NCBI GenBank assembly: GCA_963662175.1
Contig: OY759215.1
Span: forward strand, 49,369,213 to 49,433,212
Direction: 5' to 3'
Source of the DNA: Aradus depressus
Lineage: Eukaryota > Arthropoda > Insecta > Hemiptera > Aradidae
Length of the DNA stretch: 64,000 nt
The translations under genes and the position numbers were made by a program. The notes beneath the pieces are model-generated. The model had not been told where the DNA came from. It made no database searches and saw nothing but the letters and a program-made list of their open reading frames with translations. Positions 34,338-44,780 of this stretch are shown piece after piece (the first letter of the stretch is position 1; each line of letters begins with the position of its first letter).

Positions 34338-37300
34338 AAGACGTTCAATTTTGAAGAAAGTGCACGTATATTTTAAAAAAATTTCAATTAACAAACTTTT
34401 CATTTGGATTTCCAAAGAGATGCCATTTTGTCTTCTAAGTTTTGCAAAAATATTAAATTTAATCCCAAGGTTTTCAAATATATTTACTGGGCCAACAGGG
34501 AAAATGAATAGAACAGAATTTATGAGAACGAATATTGGGTTTATTTTCTTAACTCATCTACATTATAAAATAAAAAAACATCAAAACAAACAAAAAATCA
34601 AAGGAAAAATCTAAATTCTTAAAACTAATTCATTCTTTTTTGTTATTTATATTTTGGCTATTTTCTAAATTTGTTATATTTTTCTGGGCATATATCCTGT
34701 ACATATAAACAAATAAAAGTACCTTCTTTTTTGATGAATTTCACCATCAATACACTCCTATTTAGTTATCACACTTTAAGCCTAAACACCACTGTACATA
34801 CCCTCAGATCGTCGCCATTCAACCAGGCCTCGACTCTCTCTACACACACTAATAAAACAGCTGATGGCCTTGTTTAAATAATAAAACAAAATAATAAAAA
34901 GTAAAATAATAATAATAAAGTAATAAGTAAGTAATAAAGGAGGTACGAATTTTTTCCGGTGAGATCCGAGCTTCTGTTCCATTTGTCAGGATACATGCAC
35001 CTATAAGAAGAGGTTTCGATTACGGAATATAGAGGACATACCTAGGTCCTCCTCACTCTCCTCCTGGGGTGCCTCGGTAGAGAGGGTTTGGATGAGCAGG
35101 CTACCTACCAACCTTGTTCTGGTACCATCCGTAATGTGTCTTGATACCCTGGCGGATTGAGAACGAAGACAACGAGATGAGGCAAAGGGAAGAAAGAAGA
35201 AGAGAAAGAAATTGAAGATAAGAAAAAAAAAATAAAGACAAATAATAGATTTTGTAAGGAATAGTATTCATTCCATAACATTCACTTAAATAAATAATTT
35301 GCTTTCTTGCGAAGGAGAAAATTTTTTTTTAGTAGGATTAATACCAAGATACCGTGAAATTTGAAAGAAAAAAATACATACTTAAAAGAGTTTAAATTAT
35401 TCCGAAGGAAATGAAAAACCTGAAGGCTTTTAGCTGAAATTGAACTTTTACAAAGAAAATGGGAAAATAGGAGAAAAAAATGTTATAGAAAATACAGGAA
35501 ATAAAATGCAAATGAAATTATTCTCTCTATATTAAAAGTTGTTTCAATTTCATTGTATTTTTAGGAAAGTTTATGAATTTTAGTTTAAATTAGCAGCTTA
35601 CCCGGTGTTGTAACTTTGAAGAGATTAGTGAGATTAAGCAGGTTAGTAATGTTATTTGACGGTGAAATTTTATGAAATTCTGATCTATTCTTAAACAGCT
35701 AGCAATAATTTTATTTTTCAGGCCTCCAAAACTCTTCCTTCCGTTCTTAAATTTTAGGTGGCACAACCTAGATCCTAAAAATTTTAAAAATCTCAAGTAC
35801 CTTCTCTTCAACGCCCTCAATTTGATATCCATCAGGTACAAAAACTATTTCTTTGACGTCATGCGGCGCAACTTTTTCAATACCTGGTCACTTTGCTCCG
35901 TTTGAATGTAACTATATCACTCTTTGAACGCTTATATCCTCGAAACTAATAATCGTAAAGTAAAAAATATTATATCATTGGATAAATAGAGTACCATTTG
36001 TAACAAAACAATCTTCAACCCCCGTAACCCATCCATACAATTAGAAAATTAAGCTAAATTTCGGGAGATTTTAGTTTCGCCGCATTTCGTTTCAAGGTTG
36101 ATATCTAGTAAATAAATAATGATAGTGCCACGAAATAGTAACAGTTGTATAATAATACAAGTTGTATAATAATAATATTAGAGAAAGATATTTATCTAAA
36201 TATATTAAAAACTCTGTTGAAGATGAAAGTAATATTAGAATATTAGAGATTGTTTCTATGGAGCAAACTAATTATGTCTATTACTATAGTATAAATTCTA
36301 TTAATTTAAAAAAGCAAACAATAAAAAATCTAACTTACAATAAAAATTAAAAAAAAAAAAAAAAAAATTAAAATTAAGAATAGAGGACAAAAAGAAATAA
36401 TAAAGATAATGAAAAATAAATTAAAGTATAGATTTTCATATTGTTTTTGTTAAATACTTGTTATTTACAGTTTAAGTACAAAGTGGTTTGACTTAATTTT
36501 TATTAATTTGTTTTTATTTAAAGTCATTATGATATGTAGGTATATATGTATGTATATGAATGTATATATATATATATATATTTTTTTTTTGTTTCGCATT
36601 TCTCTTGGCCGTATGTATACAAGTAAATATGCGCATTTATTATAATATTTAGATATTTAGAAATTTATTAAGCTCTAATATTCTTACTTTATTATTATAT
36701 CGAATGTATATTCAAATTGTACCCCAACTCTCTACAATAAGCCTTAATAGGCGTTAATGTAGTAGTAAATAAATATATAGTAACAGTTGATGTAGGATAT
36801 AGGGATTGCGGCACCTTTTTTAGCTGACGTGTTTAAATTAGAAACTGCATATTCTCTATTTCTTTTTAACAGACGAAGTTCCAAGGTGAGGAGACCGAAA
36901 GCTACTGAAGATTGCCGAGCGCTGCTCATATACTCGTACATTTCTTCTCACTGATGTCCTCATCTCTCTTTCCTTTCCGCTCCATATAAACTCAGCTTTA
37001 GGAAGCTTTATGCGACAGAGCATGCTCTATCCCAAACTTTGAATAGTACTTATAAAACTAACTCCATAGTCTCTTCTTATCGACGTTTCACTGCTTTATT
37101 ACAACTTGCGACATTATCTTAAACACGTTTTTTTTTCGTATTACTGAAAAGAAAAGAAAAGAAAAGAAAATTTCAAATACTTTTATTACATTTATACAAA
37201 ATTATACTTATTTAGAGACAAACAAAACAATTGTGCTTATATTGTATTATAGACTAGAAATTTTATTATTTTATTTATTACCTACGGATTTTTATTTTTA

Positions 37301-37480
37301 TTGTTGCAACTTATGTACTTTATTAAATTTTTAGAGTGTAAACATTATCGAGGTTGAAAAAGAACATTTCCGGTTTAGGTGGCATTGGATGGAAACTGAC
37401 CTAAGTACCTACGACTGTGAGTTGAAAAAAAAAAAAAAAAAAAAAAAACATATTGCAACAATAACCATAAAAATCAATTT
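34338..37480. other. 3.1-kb AT-rich region without gene calls
   Basis: Frames of up to 92 codons (for example 34351-34614 plus and 35590-35841 minus) lack motifs and sit in A/T-biased sequence. 34930-35200 has a more even composition (CCTCCTCACTCTCCTCCTGG) and may be an old element, unnamed. Low-complexity items: A-run 36348-36367, (TA)n 36565-36582, (GAAAA)5 at 37146-37170, A-run 37426-37448. Confidence 0.4.
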
Positions 37481-37870
37481 TTTGACTCATGTGCTCAGGT
37501 CCGCCGGGCCTAGAACTAAGAACTGATGAAAATCAATAGATGTCTTACTCAGGGACTTCTAAATTCTCATAATACATTTTATATGGATACACTATGGTCA
37601 ATTTGACTGAAATCAATAGGGTTTATAGTCAATCTTATAGGATTTTGGATTTACTTATGAAATTTCGTGACAATACTTTCATTACATTGAAATTTATAAA
37701 GAAATTCTTGTAAAATCTCCGCCATCTTAAGCCCCTTTTAATCCCCTCCCCTTTGGCCAATTTGGCTAAAAATCAATAGGAGCCTTTCTCATGTGTTTTT
37801 GAACACACTTATAAAATATCCTGGTCTATACATTCATTTTTCCGGGAGTTATAGTGATGACATACACTCA
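37481..37870 (-). repeat. Family R, middle and distal modules
   Basis: Reverse-orientation boxes: GAAAATCAATAGATGTCTTA, TTTGACTGAAATCAATAGG, TATGAAATTTCGTGACAATA, CCTTTTAATCCCCTCCCCTT, GGCTAAAAATCAATAGGAG. The CAATAGG module recurs three times, as in the 5240 copy. Confidence 0.62.
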
Positions 37871-37884
37871 AATAAAGATCCCTA

Positions 37885-37962
37885 CGAGTCGGTTTACCAG
37901 AGCGACGGAAGAGCGTTGTAGTAGTAATCTATGTAAAATAAATTCCGGGCATGAGTCATAAA
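37885..37962 (+). mobile_element. SINE family 1, distal fragment
   Basis: ACCAGAGCGACGGAAGAGCG, TAGTAGTAATCTATG and CCGGGCATGAGTCATAAAAA correspond to the last ~80 bases. The tail is ACAAACAAAC instead of CCTAA units. Confidence 0.65.
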
Positions 37963-38028
37963 AACAAACAAACACTACAAATGGATGACTCAGAAAGGGA
38001 GTGAAATAGATGACGGTTCAGTTTTGGC

Positions 38029-38146
38029 TTCTAAGAGGCCGTGGTGGCTAGGGCTTTGGTTGCATGGACTCACCATGGGTGCGGGTTCAAATCCCGTCCG
38101 GGGGAGAATTGTATTTCATAGATAGAACCTCTCCCGCTCGGGTGTT
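38029..38146 (+). mobile_element. SINE family 2, second copy
   Basis: GAGGCCGTGGTGGCTAGGGC, TTGGTTGCATGG, GTGCGGGTTCAAATCCCGTC (box B) and TTTCATAGATAGAACCTCTC follow the order of the copy at 10872. It abuts the head of a family 1 SINE at 38148 with no spacer, an arrangement like a dimeric element or a targeted insertion. Confidence 0.65.
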
Positions 38147-38147
38147 G

Positions 38148-38258
38148 AGGGCGTCGAGAGCTCAGAGGTACTAAGGTCAAGATCGGGGGTTCAAAACCCT
38201 ATATATTATTTACTCTACATTATTTTATCTGGGAGCTCAAAAAAACTTAATCACGTCG
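38148..38258 (+). mobile_element. SINE family 1, left half (split by Transib-like element)
   Basis: GGGCGTCGAGAGCTCAGAGG is the tRNA-like head, GGGGGTTCAAAACCC the B box, then TTATTTTATCTGGGAGCTCA and CTTAATCACGTCG. It breaks at the CGTCG where the 1-kb transposon begins. The right half resumes at 39272. Confidence 0.82.
38254..38258. repeat. Left target duplication CGTCG of Transib-like copy 1
   Basis: CGTCG here pairs with CGCCG at 39272-39276. Uninterrupted SINEs in the window carry a single CACGCCGTCC at this place, so the duplication is 5 bp with one C-to-T change. Confidence 0.8.
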
Positions 38259-39271
38259 CATAGTGGGGCTATTCACCATCTTAGCACGAAAAAATTCAAA
38301 TTATGAAACTCTCACTAGAAAGATGGGAACAATTGGTATTGAAAATAGAATAGTTGTAGACATTGAACCCACGAGGTGGGCCTCCGTTGTTTACAATAAG
38401 TGGGCAAAGCCGGCATGTAAAATAGGAACGACACGTCATTATCTTTTCACATCAGTTACATTCTGACAGTGGTACAGTGCAGTTAATTTATTTTTCAAAC
38501 CTTAGCTAATATGTCTGATTCAGGAGAAGGTAAGTGAATAAACTATTTTTTTTTTCTTTTTGCCAAAATAGTGCTTAAATTAATTAAATTCAATGCATAA
38601 CGTTGTTTATTGGAAATTTTGCATTCTGAAAGCCGCCCAAAAAATTGCAGGCGATTGCATGCCTTCTACTTAGTATTTTTCTCTTGGTAATTTAGTATTC
38701 TAATTGTTGTAAAAGAAGCAGAACCTTAGCTCTTCATGATAAGCCGCATTATTTATTTTTTTTTTTAAGAAAAAAAAAATACTGCGGCTCCTGTAGGAGA
38801 TTCTAATGTAGTGAAGAACTTACATGTTTTCACTATGATTGAAATTCAAGAGTCTTAAACGAAACGTAGCGGTTTGGGGAATGGCGGTTGCACTTGAAAA
38901 ACGATTATCCAACAAAATCGATGAGAAAGCTCTTCCGAGAAAATTGAATAATTTCATAAAAAGTGCGGAATTGCGAAAGTATCGTTCTAGAAGAAACTGT
39001 TTTCCGACGGATGTGTTACCGCTACTAAGAGAACCCAACTTGTAGTTACCAACCAACTCATCGGATGATTCATCGTATTATTTTTAAAATTATTTTATTA
39101 TATTTTCATTATCAAACTGCTGTTGACAAGCAAGTGATTTTTCATTTTTTTGTTATCCTAATGACACGTATCTTTTTAACTATAATCTTTTCCTATCATA
39201 TAGATGCTTGTAAAATATGAGAGCCGTGCTTTATAATTTTTTCGCTCTAATTATGCGTTTTGCCGCACTGG
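38259..39271 (+). mobile_element. Transib-like transposon, non-autonomous copy 1 (1,013 bp)
   Basis: The left end is CATAGTGGGGCTATTCACC and the right end, inverted, is CCAGTGCGGCAAAACGC. Copy 2 shows the better preserved ends CACAGTGGGGC and CACAGTAGGG. Both ends carry A-rich AAAAAATT about 22-23 bases inside the terminal heptamer. It is flanked by 5-bp GC-rich duplications. These traits fit the Transib superfamily, relatives of the RAG1 recombinase whose signal heptamer is CACAGTG. Inside, MSDSGE at ~38511 precedes a GTAAGT donor, and a 68-codon frame at 38839-39045 is conserved in copy 2. No full transposase is present. I have not compared the internal frames with known transposases. Confidence 0.78.
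38839..39045 (+). CDS. Conserved 68-codon frame in the Transib-like element
   Basis: It starts MKFKSLKRNVAV and ends LLREPNL. The corresponding frame in copy 2 (44227-43991, minus) aligns without frameshift over ~68 residues with about ten replacements. The product is basic, with RKYRSRR near residue 45. It could be the last exon of a deleted transposase or chance conservation of noncoding DNA; the antisense frame is open as well. No family assignment is possible from sequence alone. The substitutions do not favour synonymous sites by eye, so coding constraint is unproven. Confidence 0.3.
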   Translation: MKFKSLKRNVAVWGMAVALEKRLSNKIDEKALPRKLNNFIKSAELRKYRSRRNCFPTDVLPLLREPNL

Positions 39272-39492
39272 CGCCGTCCCTCGGATGGGACAGTGAGCGA
39301 TGATTCAGAGCCTCTGCGATGTCAGGTACTCGTTAAAGACCGAGTTATCTTAGGTAACCAAACCTGGGTAGGCAACATTTAGAACTCCCACAGTAGAGGA
39401 GTACTCGTAGCTCATGACCACCGGAGGGAAAGCGCTCTGATAGTAGGCGATGTGACCTCGTAGTTAAAGCTCGGGCTTATAATAACTATCTC
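39272..39492 (+). mobile_element. SINE family 1, right half
   Basis: CGCCGTCCCTCGGATGGGAC resumes the SINE at the point where the left half stops. It continues with GATGTCAGGTACTCGTTAAA, CCCACAGTAGAGG, a partial hairpin and GTAGTTAAAGCTCGGGC. No CCTAA tail remains. Confidence 0.82.
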
Positions 39493-40112
39493 TCCCGGGT
39501 CGCCCCTGTGGTGTCAACATAAAAATGGATTACATTCCCCTTCCCCTAACAGTCTAAAAGAAGGAATTTCCATGAGAATGGCCGTTATCAAAGGAAAACA
39601 AGTTTTTTTCTTTTGATGTTTTAAATAATTGTTGTTATTAATTTTGTCCACTAAAAAATGTGTTGTCCGAGATGTAAGTTAATTTATATTACCCTTGATA
39701 AGCTTTGAAGTCGACCCTTCAGTAATGTTGACTCATGAATGCCATTAGAAAGTGGAAACACAGTCGACTTGTGGGAAATACAGTCGACTTGTGGTTTTAG
39801 GAGAACGCTTGATAGATGGATTTGCATCCTTTGTAAACGTGGGCTTCGGGCTTCCCAGATCTGACACACCATTTCCCTAATTCAATATTCTACTTCAAGA
39901 AGATTCATTTCAAATTTTATATTATTACAATAATCGTGTCTTTATTATTCAATTGTTATTCGTTACTGAACTTCCTATTCTCGTCTGGAAATGCGCAATT
40001 AAGAGAGAATCATAGCAAGCCCTAATATCAAGGAGAATGGCTTCATTACACCCATAATAACAGCAAAGTTCGTACAAACTATAGAAAGATACAACGCTAA
40101 GTAGTTAGTTCC
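39493..40112. other. Spacer with a small direct repeat
   Basis: ACAGTCGACTTGTGG occurs twice in a row (39761-39797), also within a short minus-strand frame. No gene. Confidence 0.45.
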
Positions 40113-40400
40113 TCTGTCAGCTCCTGACCTGGCTAGTTGATCAGTCCTTTCGTTGATCGACCACCCTCAAACCCCTAATGTCCTGGCACCCATCTCAACT
40201 CTACTTTATTTTGGTCCACCAGGGAGTAACTTCCGTTAGAATGAATATATCGAAAATAAATTTTATGTGTCCAGAAGCTCCATTGAACTTCAGAAAACTC
40301 GGGGTTTTATTAAAAATTAAGATTAAGAAAGTCACAATCGGAATTAAGTCTCTGTCTGTTCTACGAAAATTGTAGACGAGGAAAACACGTTTTGAAACAA
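40113..40400 (-). pseudogene. LINE RNase H remnant, copy A
   Basis: The minus strand around 40205-40175 reads VELRWVPGH followed by a stop and then a degenerate GFEG segment. LRWVPGHxGxxGNExAD is the classic C-terminal RNase H motif of non-LTR retrotransposons. The remaining minus-strand sequence to 40353 duplicates 40920-41133 (same GGAGTAACTTCCGTTAGAAT and ATTAAGATTAAGAAAGTCAC boxes). Confidence 0.65.
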
Positions 40401-40459
40401 CCGATTTCAATTACATTTAGTACAAAAAACTAAGAACGTTTTTTTTTTTTTTTTCGAAG

Positions 40460-41155
40460 GCTGATGGTATCTCCGCGGCCAGAGTAGGCCTATTGAGTTC
40501 CCTGAATCTGTTGGTCCCTACCACAGCTCTGTATCTTTAATAAAGTCCAGGATTCTGCTGCAGGTTCGCTCCATTGCCTGGTCCGGTTCTGTTATGGCAG
40601 ACCTTTCATTCTAGAGTTTTAGACTGGCTTAGAAAATCAACGGAAGTCTCATTTTCCTCGCCACATTTCCTGCTCAGAGGGCTTCTAGCTATGCCCCCAT
40701 ATTGTGTAGGTGTTTGTTCATATCACAGTGTCTTGTGATCAGCATTGTCGTAGTTCTAAGATCCATTCTGGATTTTTTTCTCTGAGGATTCCACAACATA
40801 GAGTTTAGAATGTCTTTCCTGAGGGACTCTTCTCCAGAACTGAAAGTGTTTCCAGGTCAGCCAACTTTTTATTGCCGTCCTTGCGGTTCCCACAGAAGGG
40901 TTCCGGTCCTATATGTCCTCTGTCAGCTCCTGACCTGGCTAGTTGATCAGCCCTTTCGTTGTCCTCAAACCCCTAATGTCCTGGCACCCATCTCAACTCT
41001 ACCTTATTTTGGTCCACCAGGAAGTAACTTCCGTTAGAATTAATATATCGAAAATAAATTGTATGTGTCCTGAAGTCCCATTGATCTTTTTTATTAAAAA
41101 TTAAGATTAAGAAAGTCACTATCAGAATTAAGCCTCTACAATGAAACAAAGACAA
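40460..41155 (-). pseudogene. LINE RNase H and C-terminal remnant, copy B
   Basis: On the minus strand a frame at 41155-40973 ends in VELRWVPGH, and the next segment, after a frame change, gives GFEDNERADQLARSGAD, the RNase H signature. Further 3', at ~40690-40640, is RKCGEENETS, the Cys-rich ending of such polyproteins. The order RNase H then Cys motif is as expected, but stops and frameshifts break it. The segment 40460-40640 may be 3' untranslated sequence. It is the better copy of the family seen at 40113 and is probably related to the one at 29930. Confidence 0.7.
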
Positions 41156-42169
41156 CTTCTAACGTCAACCCATTATTTTCATATATCCATATTATCACAG
41201 TTTTCTGCCAGACAAAAAAGTCTAAGTTTTACTTTTTTTTGCATGAGGGCCCCAAACTCGACTGGTTTGAAAAACCTGAAATAAAAAAATTGGCTAATTC
41301 GATACCCCCCCCCCCCCCCCCCACCCCCGCCCTTTCATGAACTTTTTTTTGGGGAGTGAGAGGCAACCTGCTCTGCCCCTAATCAGTCAACATCGAGCTA
41401 GATCCTGAGATGCGTCTATAACTATTTTAACTTCTTCTCTACTACAAGATCATTTTTTGATGTAATATTTTTATTTTTATTTTTTTTGTGTGATATTTCG
41501 TAAGTTCTAGTGATTTAAAAAAATATGTTTTGGTTTCCGTATGTTCAGATTCACTACATGACGATGGCAGTTAGTTGCCGAAACTAGTTGTGGTTTAAAT
41601 AAAAGCTAAAGTGGGGGAGGGGGAGAGTGATCTGTACAAACATGGTTGGTATAAGAAATTTATTGCCCAATCACATATATTTTTATACCTGGTTGCTATT
41701 TATTTATTTAAGATAAGGTGAAAACAAAAAAATAAATAATAATATGTCAACTACTCGTTTATAATATTATGTGTCTAGGTTGGGAAGCAGTGATCCCTTG
41801 GAGATCCCACTTGAAGCCCCAAATGGTAAAGACGTTGAAAAATGACACAAGCCGGGTTCTTGCCAGAGTATGATGTATCGAGTCTGTGCGGAAGGCTAAA
41901 CTACATCTCGTAAATCTTGTTCTTCTGATGATCTAAACTGTTATTCATCTGTAACGTTGACAGGAGCCTCTGTCCAACTAACTATAACACAACACTACAA
42001 CTTTTATATCAGCTTATCTGGTAAAAATATTGTATTCTCTCCTCCAATTTATGGAGTTCTAAAGGCCAGATAAACATTTTACATTCCCGGCTATATAGTA
42101 CAAGTTATTTATTTGGTCAGATATTTGCTGTTTTACCAGAATTTTATATATAAAAAAAGTCTGGAAACG
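41156..42169. other. Spacer with C-tract and foldback-family fragment
   Basis: A C-run of 18 lies at 41306-41323. At 41610-41690, GGGGGAGAGTGATCTGTACA, ATGGTTGGTATAAGAAA and ATCACATATATTTT match the family at 57040. At 41556-41584, ATGACGATGG...TTGCCGAAAC is a weaker relative of the stem-loop motif. No gene. Confidence 0.45.
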
Positions 42170-42515
42170 TACTTCCCCAACACGAATTAATCAATTAAGT
42201 TTTCCCTCTACCTCTAAAACTAATCATCAAAGGTTTTGGGTAAAAATAAATAGTTGTCTTTGTTTTTCAGTTGAGCACCCCTTCTGTGATCGATGTCTTT
42301 TGGTTCTGGAGACACATATAAAATTTCATATCGATACATGTTTACTATCGGGAGTTATCGTGTTCACAGACATGTACAACACACACATAGACACACAGAC
42401 AAACTTTATTTTTTCATTTTTCTAATTTGGAGATTGGAAAACAAGACATTGAAAACTATGCATCGAATTTCTGACCGATTACATAACTTCCCCTGTACTT
42501 CTCAAGCCGAGAAGT
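42170..42515 (-). repeat. Family R copy, reverse
   Basis: TACTTCCCCAACACGAATTA, GTTTTCCCTCTACCTC, AAATTTCATATCGATACATG, GGGAGTTATCGTGTTCACAG, then ACCGATTACATAACTTCCCC and the terminal stem GTACTTCTCAAGCCGAGAAG. It runs head-to-head into the plus-strand copy at 42516. Confidence 0.72.
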
Positions 42516-43315
42516 AACATTTCTGTCTGTCTGTGAACGATAACTCCTGATAGAGTGAATGTATCCATATGAAATTTCATATGTGCATGCAAAACCTCAC
42601 AAGGATGACATCTAATGATTTTCAGGTGAATCGGGGAGAGTTTAATACAAAATCTAATAAATGCCGTTGTAATGAATGTATTGACTTCAAATTTCATACA
42701 TAAATTTAAAACCTCACAAGACGACACCTATCAATTTTCAGCAGAAATCGGCAGAAGCAGGGATGTATTTACAATAGAGGCACTCAAGGTACTGGGGACA
42801 TGAATTAGGGGCGGCAAAATTTCAGATCTTTTTTTTCACATACATTTCACTGGATTTTTACACTAAAATTGATTTTTTAAAGAGACTTCTCATCCATTAC
42901 AGATATTCCTACTTTTTTAAATATATTAATATCAATATTTAAGATTAAAATTATAAATAAATATTAAATTAGAAAATAAAATATTATACCTATTTATTAT
43001 ATTGTAATATGTGTAATGTATTTTTTATTATTATTATAATTTGAATAAAAATATGTATTTCTCTTTCCTTAAGTGGGCGGCAGAATATTTTTTGCCTCTG
43101 GGCGCAACAAAGTGTAAGTCCGTCCCTGGGCAGAAGGGAAGTGACGGACCAGAGGAGGACTCAAAAATCCCAATAACTGCTTATGCAGTAAATTTTTCGA
43201 CATGAAAGTTTTTTTAAAACTAATGATTTTTTTCTCAAAACGGTCAATTGATTCTAGAGGGAGAGCGAATAATCATTCAACTAATTCATCCTGGAGAAAC
43301 ACCTGGTCTGTGATT
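42516..43315 (+). repeat. Family R copy interrupted by a hAT element
   Basis: The plus-strand modules CTCCTGATAGAGTGAATGTA, ATATGAAATTTCATATGTGC, and the ATGCCGTTGTAATGAATGTA module precede the hAT insertion at 42758. After it, GGCAGAAGGGAAGTGACGG resumes the family, ending TGATTCACCGGCGAAT (terminal palindrome). Confidence 0.72.
42758..43128. mobile_element. Non-autonomous hAT element (371 bp)
   Basis: The left end CAGGGATGTATTTACA and the inverted right end CAGGGACGGACTTACA match in 13 of 16 bases. A perfect 8-bp duplication GGCAGAAG flanks it (42750-42757 and 43129-43136). Excising it restores the family R box CGGCAGAAGGGAAG, which confirms the borders. Interior A/T-rich; no coding sequence. 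Confidence 0.9.
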
Positions 43316-43620
43316 CACCGGCGAATATATTTGTTGTTGCTTTCGCAATAGTTATTAGTTTTTCTTCTAAATCTATCAATAATTGAGGACTGAAAGCATG
43401 CTCCGGAGAGGCAGACATTGATTTGTATGGAGTAGCTTTGGGAGGCAGGTTTTGTATTGGGACGGAGGGTGGGATGGTGTAGGTTCAGCCTGGGGCCACT
43501 TCCTGGCACCAGGTCCCCCCACAGGAAGTGTAGTATCGTAAAGTTTAAACAAACCTCCACCAACAATCATATAATTCGCAGACTCCATCTCTAACCCGTC
43601 TATGCATATGTAATTTTGAG
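43316..43620. other. Spacer, no gene
   Basis: Two overlapping minus-strand frames (43315-43588, up to 83 codons) have no motif. Base composition is more even at 43430-43530. Confidence 0.4.
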
Positions 43621-43805
43621 GAAAAAAAAGTCATTGGTCACCCCACCAATAATTAATCAATTAAGTTTTCGCTCTCCGTCCAAAACCAATCATTACAATT
43701 AAATATTTAATATTATTAAAACCAATCATTTCGTGAAAACAATATTTCACTTACATAGTGCTTCTTAATCATAATAAATGTTGTGTCGATACATTCAATA
43801 CATCG

Positions 43806-44780
43806 CACAGTAGGGAAAACGAATAATTAGCGCGAAAAAATTATAAAGTACGGCTCTCATATTTTACAAGCATCTATATGATAGGAAAATATTATAATTA
43901 AAGAGATACGTGTCATTGGGGTAAAAAAAAATGAAAAAAGCACTTGCTTGTAGAATAGCAGTTTAATAATGAAAATATAATAAAACTATTTTAAAAATAA
44001 TACGATAAGTTGGTTGGTAACGACAAGTTGGGTTCTCTTAGCAGCCATAACACATCCGTCGGAAAATATCTTCTTCTAGAACGATACTTTCGCAATTTCG
44101 CACTTTTTATGAAATTATTCAATTTTCTTGGAAGAGCTTTCTCATAGATTTTGATAGATAATCGTTTTTGAAGTGTAACCGCTATTCCCCGAACCGCTAC
44201 GTTTCGTTTAAGACTCTTGAATTTCAATCATATTAAAAACATGTAAGAGTTCTTCACTACATTAGAACTTCCTGTAAAAGGAAAAAAAAAAAATACTGCG
44301 GCTTATCAAAGAGAGCTAAGGTTCTGCTTCTTTTACAACAATTAGAATACTAAATTACCAAGAGAAAAATACTAAGTAGAAGGCATGCAATCGCCTGCAA
44401 TTTTTTGGGTGGCTTCAGAATGTAAAATTTCCAATAAACAACTTTATGCATTGAAATTAATTAGTTTATGCACTATTTTGGAACAAAAAAACAATAAAAC
44501 AAATTCACTTACTTTCTCCGGAATCAGACGTATTATCTAAGGTTTGAAAGACAAATGAACTGCACTGTACCACTGTCACAATGCAAATGATGTGAAAAGA
44601 TAATGACGTGTCGTTCCTATGTTTACATGCCGGCTTTGCGCACTGATTGTAAACAACTGAGGCCCACCTCTTGGGTTCAATGTCTACAACTAGTCTACTT
44701 CCAATACCAATTGTTTCCATCTTTCTAGTGGGAGTTTCATAATTTGAATTTTTGCAAAGTTGGTGAATTGCCCCACTGTG
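43806..44780 (-). mobile_element. Transib-like transposon, non-autonomous copy 2 (975 bp)
   Basis: Plus-strand left end CACAGTAGGGAAAACG; inverted right end CACAGTGGGGCAATTC. A perfect 5-bp target duplication CATCG lies at 43801-43805 and 44781-44785. The element is collinear with copy 1 in opposite orientation, with scattered substitutions and small indels. It holds the same two conserved segments: VVDIEPKRWASVVYN (44783-44505) and the basic 68-residue frame (44227-43991). The GTAAGT donor after the short first exon is retained. The right terminus keeps a perfect CACAGTG heptamer. Confidence 0.82.
43991..44227 (-). CDS. Copy 2 version of the conserved frame
   Basis: 78 codons, starting MKFKSLKRNVAV and running slightly beyond the stop position of copy 1. 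Compared with copy 1, changes include basic-for-polar and aromatic replacements spread evenly, which argues for relaxed or no constraint. See the copy 1 entry for possible identities. Confidence 0.28.
   Translation of the reverse strand: MKFKSLKRNVAVRGIAVTLQKRLSIKIYEKALPRKLNNFIKSAKLRKYRSRRRYFPTDVLWLLREPNLSLPTNLSYYF

Noticed and set aside
38259..39271. hAT assignment (CAGTG inside CACAGTG)
   Set aside because: Placing the end at CAG gives 8-base flanks that do not match, whereas CACAGTG ends give a perfect 5-bp duplication in copy 2 and an empty-site match in both copies.
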